Below, piece by piece: positions 17,261 through 25,724 of a DNA stretch of 64,000 nt. Made by a program: the position numbers and the translations under genes. The notes below the pieces were generated by a model. It saw only the letters and a program-made list of their open reading frames with translations, made no database searches and had not been told where the DNA came from. Position 1 is the stretch's first letter. Every line of letters begins with the position of its first letter. Source of the stretch: Prevotella sp. (GTDB lineage Bacteria > Bacteroidota > Bacteroidia > Bacteroidales > Bacteroidaceae); NCBI GenBank assembly GCA_003447235.1, contig DLZV01000040.1, forward strand, positions 13,147 to 77,146, given 5' to 3'.

Positions 17261-19048
17261 TTACTTACCCTCTTCCATGCGCTTCTTGAGGTCAGCCAGT
17301 ACGCCGAGGTCGCCCAGGGACGTGCCAGCGACAACGTTCTGAATCTGAGCGGTCTCCTGGTGCTGCTGCTGACGGCGGCCACCACCACGGTGATTGTTCT
17401 CACGGCGCGGCTCGTCCTTCACATCCTCGAACGTGCGAGAGTGGGAAAGGATGATGCGCTTAGAGTCCTTGACAAACTCGATGACCATGAACGGCAGCTC
17501 CTCGCCGAGCTGAGCCTGCGTGCCATCCTCCTTGACGAGGTGCTTCGGTGTAGCGAAACCTTCGCCACCCTCGTTGAGGGTGATGACGGCACCCTTGTCC
17601 ATAGACTCCGTGATCTTGCCAATGTGGACCGTACCCGGCTTGTAGATTGTCTCGTAGGTGTCCCAAGGATTCTGCTCCAGCTGCTTGTGGCCAAGGCTGA
17701 GGCGACGGTTCTCCTTGTCGATTTCGAGGACGACCACGTCAATCGTCTCGCCCACCTTCGTGAACTCTGACGGGTGCTTGATCTTCTTTGTCCAAGAGAG
17801 GTCGCTGATGTGGATCAGGCCATCGACACCCTCCTCGAGCTCTACGAAGATACCGAAGTTGGTGAAGTTGCGCACCTTGGCGGTGTGCTTGCTGCCAACG
17901 GGGTACTTCACCTCGATGTTCTCCCACGGATCCTCCTTGAGCTGCTTCAGGCCAAGGCTCATCTTGCGCTCGTCGCGGTCGAGGGTGAGGATGACGGCCT
18001 CTACCTCGTCGCCTACCTTCAGGAAGTCCTGAGCGGAACGCAGGTGCTGGCTCCAAGACATCTCGGAGACGTGGATCAGACCCTCGACGCCCGGCTGGAT
18101 CTCGACGAAGGCACCGTAGTCGGCCATGACGACAACCTTGCCCTTGACATGGTCGCCGACCTTGAGGTTCTGGTCGAGGCTATCCCATGGATGCGGGGTG
18201 AGCTGCTTCAGACCGAGGGCAATGCGCTTCTTCTCCTGGTCGAAGTCGAGGATAACGACATTGATCTTCTGATCAAGCTCCACTACCTCGTGAGGATCGC
18301 TCACGCGGCCCCAAGAGAGGTCGGTGATGTGGATGAGTCCGTCAACACCACCGAGATCAACGAAGACGCCGTAGGTCGTGATGTTCTTGACAGTACCCTC
18401 CAGGATCTGACCCTTCTCCAGGTGAGAGATGATCTCCTTGCGCTGAGCCTCCAGCTCGGCCTCGATGAGAGCCTTGTGAGAGACGACAACGTTGCGGAAC
18501 TCCTGGTTGATCTTGACGACCTTGAACTCCATCGTCTTGCCGACGAAGATGTCGTAGTCGCGTATGGGGTGAACGTCAATCTGGCTGCCGGGGAGGAAGG
18601 CCTCGATGCCAAATACATCAACAATCATGCCACCCTTCGTGCGGCTCTTGATGTAGCCCTGGATGATCTCGTCGCCCTCCATGGCCTTGTTGATGTTGTC
18701 CCAGCTCTTCTGAAGACGGGCCTTCTTGTGAGAAAGCTCCAGCTGACCATTCTTGTCCTCCTGGCTCTCGACATAGACCTCTACCTTATCGCCGACCTTG
18801 AGATCGGGGTTGTAGCGGAACTCAGATGCGGGAATGATACCATCGCTCTTGTAGCCGATGTTGACAACGACTTCCTTCTTGTCGATGGAGATAACGGTAC
18901 CCTCAACCACCTGGTGCTCCTGGATCTTGTTCAGAGTCTCGTCGTAGGCCTTGGTCAGTTCGCCTTCGCCATTGCCAGCCTTGGAACCGCTCTCAAACTC
19001 GTCCCAGTTGAAGTCGTCCAACGGCTGTACGTTCTTGTAATCAATCAT
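17261..19048 (-). CDS. rpsA: 30S ribosomal protein S1
   Basis: Binds mRNA and helps recruit it to the 30S subunit; especially important in Bacteroidetes, where Shine-Dalgarno sequences are weak. The 595-residue chain contains six OB-fold S1 repeats; four clear ones carry the GLIHITDLSW / GLIHVSEMSW / GLIHISDLSW type motif and the repeated GLKQL..PW linker. The C-terminus is basic and glycine-rich (NNHRGGGRRQQQHQ), probably extra RNA-binding. Monocistronic, with its own promoter at 19133 and an 80-base leader containing a hairpin, as expected for an autoregulated S1 gene. Confidence 0.97.
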   Translation of the reverse strand: MIDYKNVQPLDDFNWDEFESGSKAGNGEGELTKAYDETLNKIQEHQVVEGTVISIDKKEVVVNIGYKSDGIIPASEFRYNPDLKVGDKVEVYVESQEDKNGQLELSHKKARLQKSWDNINKAMEGDEIIQGYIKSRTKGGMIVDVFGIEAFLPGSQIDVHPIRDYDIFVGKTMEFKVVKINQEFRNVVVSHKALIEAELEAQRKEIISHLEKGQILEGTVKNITTYGVFVDLGGVDGLIHITDLSWGRVSDPHEVVELDQKINVVILDFDQEKKRIALGLKQLTPHPWDSLDQNLKVGDHVKGKVVVMADYGAFVEIQPGVEGLIHVSEMSWSQHLRSAQDFLKVGDEVEAVILTLDRDERKMSLGLKQLKEDPWENIEVKYPVGSKHTAKVRNFTNFGIFVELEEGVDGLIHISDLSWTKKIKHPSEFTKVGETIDVVVLEIDKENRRLSLGHKQLEQNPWDTYETIYKPGTVHIGKITESMDKGAVITLNEGGEGFATPKHLVKEDGTQAQLGEELPFMVIEFVKDSKRIILSHSRTFEDVKDEPRRENNHRGGGRRQQQHQETAQIQNVVAGTSLGDLGVLADLKKRMEEGK

Positions 19049-19110
19049 AAATAGTTAAAAATAAATGAATTAATAAAGTTAGACTTTATGTGAATTGTAC
19101 TGCGAAATGG

Positions 19111-19133
19111 GCACATTGGCCCAAATCGGGTGC
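19111..19133 (-). promoter_or_regulatory. Hairpin at the start of the rpsA leader
   Basis: GCAC at 19111-19114 pairs with GTGC at 19130-19133, with an inner ATTGG / CCAAAT match. It falls at the predicted transcript start, which is suggestive of post-transcriptional control, but no autoregulation is demonstrated. Confidence 0.35.
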
Positions 19134-19162
19134 AAAGTTACAAACAATAATCTGAATATCAA
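19133..19162 (-). promoter_or_regulatory. rpsA promoter
   Basis: On the minus strand TTG (19160-19162) and TAACTTTG (19133-19140) are separated by 19 bases. Confidence 0.75.
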
Positions 19163-19287
19163 CAACTTTCGCCTTCTTTTTTCTCTTTTTCTTTTTATAC
19201 GACCGAGAAAGGGTGGGCGAAAGGCGGAATAATATCCCCGCTTTGGCTGCCGCAGGCGACAGTCAGAACGCGGGAGTAGGGGATGGA

Positions 19288-19806
19288 TCAGTTGACCGTA
19301 TAGCAGATGCTGCGGTGAATCCACCAGCCGGTGTTGCTGCTATGCAGGCGCACACGCGAACCATCGGGGCGATAGATCTCGGCGATGTTGTACCATCCGT
19401 TGGAGATGCCGTTGACATAGATGTCGTAGTCCATGTTGGCATAGAGGCGCATGCAGACGGCGCCACCGGGACTGTTGCGCAGGTTGGTATAGCCCCTGAG
19501 GTCAGAGATCTTGACGTGGGTGAGGCTCATGCTGGTGGGGGTGACGCGGGGCGCGGGCTTGGCTTGTGCCGCCTTCTGCTTGGCGACTTTGGCTTCTGCC
19601 TTGGCCTGGGAGGCTGCAGCCTGGGCGTCGCTGGCCTTCTCCTTGGCCTCTTTGAGTTCTTCCTTCAGTCTTTCGTTCTCCTTGGCTGTCTGTTCGGCCT
19701 GGAGTTCGGCTTTGAGCTCTTCTTTCAATGCCTGGCGGTCGGCCTGGCTATTGCAGGCGAAGAACATGGGGACGAGCAGGGCCGCTGCGAGTGATTTGAT
19801 CTTCAT
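19288..19806 (-). CDS. Coiled-coil lipoprotein with SH3-like C-terminal domain
   Basis: 172 residues. The signal peptide ends in the lipobox FFAC (Cys18). Residues ~25-90 are a continuous Glu/Lys/Ala-rich coiled coil (LKEELKAELQAEQTAKENER). A Pro-rich hinge is followed by an SH3-like domain at ~100-172 (YTNLRNSPGGAVCMRLYANM, then GWYNIAEIY) of the type that binds cell-wall peptides. The architecture suggests a periplasmic or outer-membrane protein that spans towards peptidoglycan, like a spacer lipoprotein. Its own promoter (TACCTTTG, minus strand, 19852-19859) lies 46 bases upstream. Confidence 0.7.
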   Translation of the reverse strand: MKIKSLAAALLVPMFFACNSQADRQALKEELKAELQAEQTAKENERLKEELKEAKEKASDAQAAASQAKAEAKVAKQKAAQAKPAPRVTPTSMSLTHVKISDLRGYTNLRNSPGGAVCMRLYANMDYDIYVNGISNGWYNIAEIYRPDGSRVRLHSSNTGWWIHRSICYTVN

Positions 19807-19851
19807 GTTTTTTAGAATGTGTTATGTTGAGACAAAAACTGTTGTCGGATG

Positions 19852-19859
19852 CAAAGGTA
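19852..19859 (-). promoter_or_regulatory. Promoter -7 element of the coiled-coil lipoprotein
   Basis: Reads TACCTTTG on the minus strand, 46 bases before the start codon. Confidence 0.6.
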
Positions 19860-19976
19860 CAAAAAATATCCTTTCGGCGTAGGAATCGTGAACAAAAATC
19901 GCCTCGCTGCATCCTATATAAAATATTATAGTACGCGCGCGAGGCGATGGTATTCCTTTTCTGAGAGAATGCTGGG

Positions 19977-21299
19977 CTATTGGCGGGCCAGGTTGATGTC
20001 GGTGATGCGGCCCTGGGCGTTGACCGTGGCTCGGATGCTATACTGCAGCGTGGCCTTGCCCCCTTCGCGGACGATCTCAAGTTTGGCGGGGATGATCATC
20101 TTGTAGGAGACCGCCTTGGGGTCCTCGGCCTCTATCTTGTCGCAAGCCGTCGGCTTTTCCATCTTCCAGGTGATCGACTTCACGTCGGCCTGGTAGAGTT
20201 TGTCGCGCATGTACTTGACGACCTCCTTGGAGGTGGCGCCGCTTGCCCCGTTGAAGGTCAGCGTCTCAGCCACGGCCCCGCTGATGCCCTCGGTGCTCTT
20301 GCTGTTCATCGCGACAAGCAGTCGGCGCACCGGCTCGGCCTGCTTTGCCGCATCTGCCTCCATCTTCTTCTCCGTCACGGTCATGAGCTGCTGCGCCAGT
20401 TTGCCAGCCTCCACATGGTGGCGTCCATCGGGGTGCTGGTCAATATACTTAGCGTAGGCGTCCTCATTATTGGCCGCGCAAGCCGCCGCCCAGTCCATGG
20501 AGTCGAGTTTCTCTTCGATCTGCTGCTTGTGGGGCGTGTTGGGATGTGCCTTGCGATAGGCCTCATAGCCCGCCCGCGTGTTCTGCTTCTCCACGTCGGC
20601 CCAATCGTCCTTGATGCCCTGCAGCGAGGTGAGCAATTTGCGTGCCTCCTGAATGTGGGCGATGGGCGCCGTCTGCTCGTAGTCGGTGATGTACTGTTGC
20701 AGGACGTCGGCATTCTTACTTTGCATAGCGCTCTCGAAGTCGTTGCGCTCCGTGTTGGCCTTGCCGTCTTGGTAGAAATAGAGGAGCACGAAGCAGGTGA
20801 TGACCGTAATGGCCAGTGAGACCAGCAGCGAGATGTGCTTGTTCTTCTTCTCCTTGTCCTCCTTCGGTTTCTGTTGCTCGCCCGTGTGATTTGTATCCGT
20901 CTGCTGCTGTTGGTTGCCTGTCTGCTGCTCGTGACGCGGGTGCGTGGTAGTCGGACGCACCTCCTCGACGATCGGCGTGGCAATGGCGATGGGTTCCTCT
21001 TCGTCCACAGGGGTGACGACGGGGGCTTCGGCCGGCTGGTCCTCACGCTGCCACTCCTGCTGCACGGGCGCTTGCTCCTGCTGGTGGTCCGTCTGCGCAT
21101 ATTCCTCCTCCTGTCGCAAATCTTCGGTCGAGGCCGTCTGCGGCTGGTGGCAGTTGGGGCAGATCTCGTCCGCTTTGAGGTAGATTTCGCCACAGTGGGA
21201 GCATTTCACCACGTGGCCAGCTATTTCGACACCACAACTGGGGCACACGGGCGCTTTGTCGCTCACCTGATGGCCACACTCGGGACATTTGATAATCAT
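19977..21299 (-). CDS. Double zinc-ribbon, single-pass membrane protein of unknown function
   Basis: 440 residues. The N-terminus carries two zinc ribbons: C5-C8-C19-C22 and C33-C36-C47-C50. A disordered Glu/Gln/Thr/Pro-rich segment (about 52-150) leads to one transmembrane helix at 155-177. The C-terminal ~260 residues would be outside the cytoplasm; they contain helical repeats (residues ~180-310, tetratricopeptide-like spacing) and a final ~100-residue domain with the pattern of a DUF4878/NTF2-like lipoprotein domain (TLTFNGASGATSKEVVKYMR). The layout, cytosolic zinc ribbons with an external domain, suggests a sensor or scaffold. No enzyme motif. Confidence 0.65.
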   Translation of the reverse strand: MIIKCPECGHQVSDKAPVCPSCGVEIAGHVVKCSHCGEIYLKADEICPNCHQPQTASTEDLRQEEEYAQTDHQQEQAPVQQEWQREDQPAEAPVVTPVDEEEPIAIATPIVEEVRPTTTHPRHEQQTGNQQQQTDTNHTGEQQKPKEDKEKKNKHISLLVSLAITVITCFVLLYFYQDGKANTERNDFESAMQSKNADVLQQYITDYEQTAPIAHIQEARKLLTSLQGIKDDWADVEKQNTRAGYEAYRKAHPNTPHKQQIEEKLDSMDWAAACAANNEDAYAKYIDQHPDGRHHVEAGKLAQQLMTVTEKKMEADAAKQAEPVRRLLVAMNSKSTEGISGAVAETLTFNGASGATSKEVVKYMRDKLYQADVKSITWKMEKPTACDKIEAEDPKAVSYKMIIPAKLEIVREGGKATLQYSIRATVNAQGRITDINLARQ

Positions 21300-21350
21300 C
21301 GTTGTAAACTCTTTAGGATAATGTGATACCGGTTAAAAAATGGTGGGTCG

Positions 21351-22052
21351 CTACCTTCGCCTTGGGAAGCGCAGCTCTCTCATGCTTCGCCGCCCCATGA
21401 GCCGGCTCTTGTCAACATAGCCGTTGACGCCGTTGATGTGGCCTTTGCCGGTGTATTGCCAGGCGAAGACCTCGCGGCCGTCTTGCAGCACGGGCGGGGT
21501 GCTGGAGTAGCGGGCGATGAAGAGCAGGTAGCCGTCGAGCTCGTTCTGTAAGTATTTGTTGTAGAAACTCTCGTAGGTGTAGATGAGGGGCTTGCAGTGG
21601 TAGGCGCGCTCCATGAGCTGGAGAAACTTATGGAGGGAGTCGACCAGCGCTTCGCGGCGCAGGCCGCCCGTGGTCTCGATATCGACCATGGGGATGAGGT
21701 CCTGGTCCTTGGCCTGACACTGGTAGCGGAAGTTGCGCAGCTGCTCCACCTGGGGGCGCGTGGGACGGTAGAAGTGGTACGACCCCACCTTCAGGCCGTA
21801 CTGCTTCGCCAGCGCGATGTTCTGGGCGTAGCGCTTGTCGATGTTGGTGCCGCCCTCAGTAGCCTTGAGATAGACGTAGGCCATCTTGCTATTGTTGCCG
21901 ATGGCCTCCCAGAACACTTCGCCCTGGTAGTGGCTCATGTCCAAGCCGTGGACGTGGTTGCAAGTGTCCTCACACTGGATGGTGTACTGCCCGTACATCA
22001 TGGCGGGTAAAACGAAGGCCCAAATGGCAAGTATGATTTTTCTAATGTTCAT
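21351..22052 (-). CDS. Secreted GH25 lysozyme-family muramidase
   Basis: Hydrolyses the MurNAc-GlcNAc bond of peptidoglycan. From ATG 22052 the product has 233 residues with a signal peptide (MNIRKIILAIWAFVLPAMMYG). GH25 residues are visible: Asp38 in GLDMSHYQG, the YLKATEGGTNID motif, and Asp124/Glu126 in MVDIETTGG. A start at 22070 is excluded because it lies inside the promoter. Its promoter is almost on top of the start codon, so the mRNA may be leaderless. Could act in cell-wall remodelling or against competitors. Confidence 0.88.
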   Translation of the reverse strand: MNIRKIILAIWAFVLPAMMYGQYTIQCEDTCNHVHGLDMSHYQGEVFWEAIGNNSKMAYVYLKATEGGTNIDKRYAQNIALAKQYGLKVGSYHFYRPTRPQVEQLRNFRYQCQAKDQDLIPMVDIETTGGLRREALVDSLHKFLQLMERAYHCKPLIYTYESFYNKYLQNELDGYLLFIARYSSTPPVLQDGREVFAWQYTGKGHINGVNGYVDKSRLMGRRSMRELRFPRRR

Positions 22053-22058
22053 AGACTG

Positions 22059-22066
22059 CAAAGGTA
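22059..22066 (-). promoter_or_regulatory. GH25 gene promoter -7 element
   Basis: Reads TACCTTTG on the minus strand; only 6 bases separate it from the ATG at 22052. Confidence 0.65.
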
Positions 22067-22147
22067 GCATTTTTTCCCTAAATCTCCAGCCTTCGAGGCC
22101 ATAATTTGCATTAATTTACCTATGAAAGCGGGAATGGGCCGATTTTT

Positions 22148-22178
22148 TTTGCCGAGAAAAGAAAACTTCGTACCTTTG
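22148..22178 (+). promoter_or_regulatory. mazG promoter
   Basis: TTTG at 22148-22151 and TACCTTTG at 22171-22178 are 19 bases apart. Only 5 bases separate the -7 element from the ATG at 22184, so a leaderless or nearly leaderless mRNA is expected. Confidence 0.75.
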
Positions 22179-22183
22179 CCGTT

Positions 22184-23122
22184 ATGATAGAAAAGAAAGA
22201 AAACAACCGGCGCGCCGAGTGGCTTCGCGCCTTCGAGCGGCTGATAGACGTGCAATATCGCTTGCGGCAAGATTGTCCCTGGGACCGGAAGCAGACCTTC
22301 GAGAGTCTGCGGCCCAATACGATTGAGGAAGTCTATGAACTGGCCGACGCACTGGCCCGTGGCGACAAGGCAGAGATCATGAAGGAGCTGGGAGACGTGA
22401 TGGAGCATGTGGTCTTCTACGCCATGCTCGGCGATGAGACGGGCGACTTCGACATCGCCGACGTCTGCAATCATCAGAGCGACAAACTGATGTTTCGTCA
22501 CACCTTCATCGACTGGAACGATACGTCGATGCTGCCCGAGGGAGCACCGGCCTGGTCGGTCTCTTCCTCTGATATGGCCATCAACGACAAGGGACAGGTG
22601 GTCTATCGGACGGATCTGGAGGCGGAAAGGCGCGCGGCAGCCGAAGGCAAGCCCGCGACGGCCCTGGCCGTGGAGCAGACCTGGGAACAGGTGAAGCAGC
22701 GGGAGCGCGATGGCAACAAGAGTGTGCTCTCGGGAGTGCCCGACTCGCTGCCGTCCATCATCAAGGCGTATCGCGTTCAGGACAAGGCGCGCAACGTGGG
22801 CTTCGACTGGGAGAAACCGGCCGACGTCTGGGACAAGGTGCGCGAGGAACTGGGAGAATTGGAGGAGGAACTCAAACGCGGTGACCACGAGGCTTCGGAG
22901 CATGAGCTTGGCGACTTCCTCTTCTCCGTCATCAATGCGGCCCGACTCTATCGCCTCAATCCCGACAACGCGCTGGAGCACACGAACCATAAGTTTATCC
23001 GCCGCTTCAACTATGTGGAGCAGCAGGCAAAAGCCCAAGGACGGTCGATCAAGGAACTCACGCTGGAGGAGATGGACCGACTGTGGGACGAGGCAAAGCA
23101 AAAAGAAAAGAAACAAGAATAA
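22184..23122 (+). CDS. mazG: Nucleoside triphosphate pyrophosphohydrolase MazG
   Basis: Cleaves (d)NTPs, including damaged ones, to the monophosphate and pyrophosphate. 312 residues with two MazG helical domains. The first has CPWDRKQT at 31-38 and the metal-binding acidic residues E48, E49, E52 (IEEVYEL) and E68/D71 (KELGDV). The second is near the C-terminus, with REELGELEEEL and ELGDFLFSVINAARL. Between them (about 110-170) lies a linker some 45 residues longer than in the 263-residue E. coli enzyme. Followed at 13 bases by a lipoprotein gene, probably the same transcript. Confidence 0.93.
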   Translation: MIEKKENNRRAEWLRAFERLIDVQYRLRQDCPWDRKQTFESLRPNTIEEVYELADALARGDKAEIMKELGDVMEHVVFYAMLGDETGDFDIADVCNHQSDKLMFRHTFIDWNDTSMLPEGAPAWSVSSSDMAINDKGQVVYRTDLEAERRAAAEGKPATALAVEQTWEQVKQRERDGNKSVLSGVPDSLPSIIKAYRVQDKARNVGFDWEKPADVWDKVREELGELEEELKRGDHEASEHELGDFLFSVINAARLYRLNPDNALEHTNHKFIRRFNYVEQQAKAQGRSIKELTLEEMDRLWDEAKQKEKKQE

Positions 23123-23135
23123 ACACAATACGAAT

Positions 23136-23696
23136 ATGCGTAAAATCACTTTATTCATGGCAGCCATGGTGGCCCTGTTTGTCGCCGTGGGATGCGACAA
23201 CAAACCCAAAGAGGGAAAGGTCATCACACCGGGGGTGGAGGGCCTGGACACGGCCGAGAACGACTCGACGATCTATGGTAAACTGATCGACGGCGGCATG
23301 AACAGTATGATTCTCCTGACCGACGACGGCGACACGCTGGAACTGCTCCGCAATCCCGACGATACGCTGGAGGTGGTCAAGGGTGGCATCGTGCCCAACG
23401 ACCGCTATGCAGTCATCGCCTATAGCAATTACGGCGACCGCTTTATCCGCACCGCTATCAACATCGAGTCGCTGAAGGGACGCTGGAGCAGCCTGGACCG
23501 CGACTTCGAGATCAAGGATGACGGTACCGTGACCTCGGCTGTGGCCTCGGAGACCAATGCATGGAAGAGTTGGGTGATTCGTAACGGACAGCTCGTGTTG
23601 GGTCGCGACACTTTCGTCGTTGATGAACTGGGTGCTGACTCCATGCTGCTGGAGAACCGCGAGGGAATCTACAGTTTCAAGCGTGGCGGAAAATAG
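23136..23696 (+). CDS. Predicted lipoprotein, lipocalin-like small protein
   Basis: 186 residues. Residues 1-19 are a lipoprotein signal peptide (MRKITLFMAAMVALFVAVGC). The mature part is rich in beta-strands with Asp/Gly turns (ILLTDDGDTLELLRNPDDTL), then a repeated GRWSSLDRDFEIKDDG section typical of the small lipocalin-like lipoproteins of Bacteroidetes. The function is unknown. Only 13 bases separate it from mazG, and 63 from rnz, so the three probably form one unit; a functional link to mazG is not implied. Confidence 0.7.
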   Translation: MRKITLFMAAMVALFVAVGCDNKPKEGKVITPGVEGLDTAENDSTIYGKLIDGGMNSMILLTDDGDTLELLRNPDDTLEVVKGGIVPNDRYAVIAYSNYGDRFIRTAINIESLKGRWSSLDRDFEIKDDGTVTSAVASETNAWKSWVIRNGQLVLGRDTFVVDELGADSMLLENREGIYSFKRGGK

Positions 23697-23759
23697 CCGC
23701 TGCCCGATTTCTCTGTTTTCAACTTCTCAACTTCTGAAATTCTCAACGCTACGCACGCT

Positions 23760-24674
23760 ATGGAGCCTTTTCAGGTAAAGATCTTGGGATGTGGGAGCGC
23801 GCTGCCCACAGGTAAGCATTTCTGCTCGTCGCAGGTGGTGGAAGTCAGGGGGAAGCAGTTTATGATCGACTGTGGCGAGGGGACGCAGATGCAACTGCGC
23901 AAATATAGCGTCCACTTCTCGCGCCTCATCGCCGTCTTCATCTCCCATATGCACGGCGACCATTGCTTCGGACTGCTGGGGATGCTCTCCACCTTCGGCA
24001 TGACGGGGCGCACGGCACCCCTCCACCTCTATGCGCCCGCCGACTTCGAGGGTTTGTTTCGCCAGGAACTCGATTTCTTCTGCGACCGACTAGGCTTCGA
24101 GGTGGTCTTTCATCCCGTTGATACGACGGTGCAGCAGGTGATCTATGAGGATAAGAGCCTCACGGTAGAGACCATCCCGCTGAGCCACCGCGTGCCTTGT
24201 TGCGGATTCTTGTTCAGGGAGAAGCCTTTGCTGCCGCACATCCGCCGTGATAGGATCGACTATTACAATATCCCGCTGAGCCAAATCAACAATATCAAGG
24301 CGGGAGCGGGATGGACGACCGAGGAGGGGGTGGTGTTGGCCCACGAGGAGCTGGTCACGCCAGCGGACCCGCCGAGGAGCTACGCCTACTGTTCGGATAC
24401 GCGCTACCTGCCGGACCTTCACAAGCGGATAGCGGGGGTGAGCACGCTCTATCATGAGAGTACCTATGACGACTCCAACATCGACCGAGCGCAGCTCTAC
24501 TACCACAGTACGGCGGGGCAGGCCGCACAGGTGGCACGCGACGCCAAGGTGGGGAAATTGCTGCTGGGCCACTTCTCGGCGCGCCATTACAACGAGGAGG
24601 CTTTGCTGCAAGATGCGAGGAAGGTCTTTCCGGAGAGCTTCTTGACCAACGAAGGACTGACGTTTGACGTTTGA
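23760..24674 (+). CDS. rnz: Ribonuclease Z (tRNA 3'-processing endonuclease)
   Basis: Cuts tRNA precursors after the discriminator base. The 304-residue length fits the short RNase Z form. The metallo-beta-lactamase zinc motif is SHMHGDH with H63, H65, D67 and H68; further ligands are His177-type in IPLSHRVPCCGF, the aspartate in YCSDTRYLP and the histidine in LGHFSARHY. The phosphodiesterase-specific loop lies between about 150 and 200. It follows the lipoprotein gene by 63 bases. Confidence 0.95.
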   Translation: MEPFQVKILGCGSALPTGKHFCSSQVVEVRGKQFMIDCGEGTQMQLRKYSVHFSRLIAVFISHMHGDHCFGLLGMLSTFGMTGRTAPLHLYAPADFEGLFRQELDFFCDRLGFEVVFHPVDTTVQQVIYEDKSLTVETIPLSHRVPCCGFLFREKPLLPHIRRDRIDYYNIPLSQINNIKAGAGWTTEEGVVLAHEELVTPADPPRSYAYCSDTRYLPDLHKRIAGVSTLYHESTYDDSNIDRAQLYYHSTAGQAAQVARDAKVGKLLLGHFSARHYNEEALLQDARKVFPESFLTNEGLTFDV

Positions 24675-24772
24675 TGAGCGGTAGGTGACGATTTATTGCC
24701 TCAAAGCGATTAAAAGATGTTAAACGGGCGTAGATAATCGTATCGCCCACCGTCTCATTGAGAATGTTTTAG

Positions 24773-24780
24773 TAACTTTG
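24773..24780 (+). promoter_or_regulatory. Promoter -7 element of the sorting-domain-like gene
   Basis: TAACTTTG, 18 bases before the ATG at 24799. No convincing -33 motif. Confidence 0.55.
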
Positions 24781-24798
24781 CAGTAACCTATTGATTAT

Positions 24799-25116
24799 AT
24801 GGATATGAAGAAAAAGATATTTGCAAGCATAGTTTTGGCTGGAATGATGGCCGTGGGTGTGCCTACGATGGCGAGTGCTGAGGCTTCGGTTCTGATCATA
24901 GAGCAGGAGAGCCAGCGAATAACGGTGTCGGTCTCGGGATCGGTGCTACGCGTGTCGGGTGCTGACGGCGAGGTTCTTCATATCTATAATGTCACGGGCG
25001 TGCGCGTGATGAGCATCAAGGTGGATGGTTATGAGAAGAGCTACACGCTCAACCTCCCGAAAGGATGCTACATCGTCAAGATCGGAAAGACGGTGCGCAA
25101 GATCACGATCCGTTAG
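24799..25116 (+). CDS. Tiny secreted protein made almost only of a C-terminal-sorting-like domain
   Basis: 105 residues: a signal peptide (residues 1-27, ending SAEA) and a ~70-residue beta domain. The domain follows the pattern of the type A sorting domains found at the C-termini of type IX secretion cargo: VLHIYNVTGVRVMSI, then YTLNLPKGCYIVKIG and a basic end KITIR. Normally such a domain ends a much larger protein; here nothing else is attached. It could be a stand-alone surface protein, a sorting-machinery decoy or a remnant. It is 59 bases upstream of an ECF sigma factor gene. Confidence 0.7.
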   Translation: MDMKKKIFASIVLAGMMAVGVPTMASAEASVLIIEQESQRITVSVSGSVLRVSGADGEVLHIYNVTGVRVMSIKVDGYEKSYTLNLPKGCYIVKIGKTVRKITIR

Positions 25117-25175
25117 TATCAGTATCGGTTGCCTATCGACGACAGATACCCCTTAACTGCTTATTCCCTATATCA

Positions 25176-25724
25176 ATGGTTTCTCTGCCTGGCGAGTCTG
25201 AGATACAGCAAATGTTGGCTGACCCCGCCCAAAGGCAGAGTGCTTTTTCCACGCTTGTCAGGACGTATAGTCGTCCGCTCTACTGGAAAATACGCGGCAT
25301 TGTCGTGACCCACGAGAATGCCGACGACGTGCTGCAGAACACTTTTTTGAAAGCTTGGCGCAATTTGGACGACTTTCGTGGAGGGTCTAAGTTGAGTACT
25401 TGGCTCTACCGTATTGCTGTCAACGAGTCTCTTGACTATCTCCGCAAGGAAAAGACGCGTGCGCAGCAGGCCGACTCCCCCCTTTCTTTGGCCGACCGCC
25501 TTTCTTCCGATCCTTATTTTGATGGCGACAGGGCCCAGGCCCTTCTCCAGGAGGCCGTAGCCACGCTGCCCGAAGTACAACGGGCCGTCTTTACCCTCCG
25601 CTATTTCGACAATATGAAATACAAGGAAATGAGTCAGGTCTTGCAGACCAGCGAAGGTGCACTCAAGGCTTCCTACCATTTCGCAGTGGAGAAAGTGACC
25701 AACTATCTACAGGCTCATCAGTAG
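25176..25724 (+). CDS. ECF-type RNA polymerase sigma factor
   Basis: 182 residues from ATG 25176. Region 2 is ENADDVLQNTFLKAWRNLDDF with the usual D-Q-x-F-xx-W pattern, followed by KLSTWLYRIAVNESLDYLRK. Region 4 is LPEVQRAVFTLRYFDNMKYK with the helix EMSQVLQTSEGALKASYHFA. No anti-sigma factor gene follows, since the next gene is convergent and overlaps its end by 7 bases. The target genes are unknown. Frames that extend upstream of 25176 run through the intergenic region and are not favoured. Confidence 0.92.
   Translation: MVSLPGESEIQQMLADPAQRQSAFSTLVRTYSRPLYWKIRGIVVTHENADDVLQNTFLKAWRNLDDFRGGSKLSTWLYRIAVNESLDYLRKEKTRAQQADSPLSLADRLSSDPYFDGDRAQALLQEAVATLPEVQRAVFTLRYFDNMKYKEMSQVLQTSEGALKASYHFAVEKVTNYLQAHQ

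Noticed and set aside
22710..23135. In-frame extension of the lipoprotein gene into mazG
   Set aside because: The extension is basic low-complexity sequence in a wrong frame of mazG; the lipoprotein signal peptide at 23136 gives the true start.
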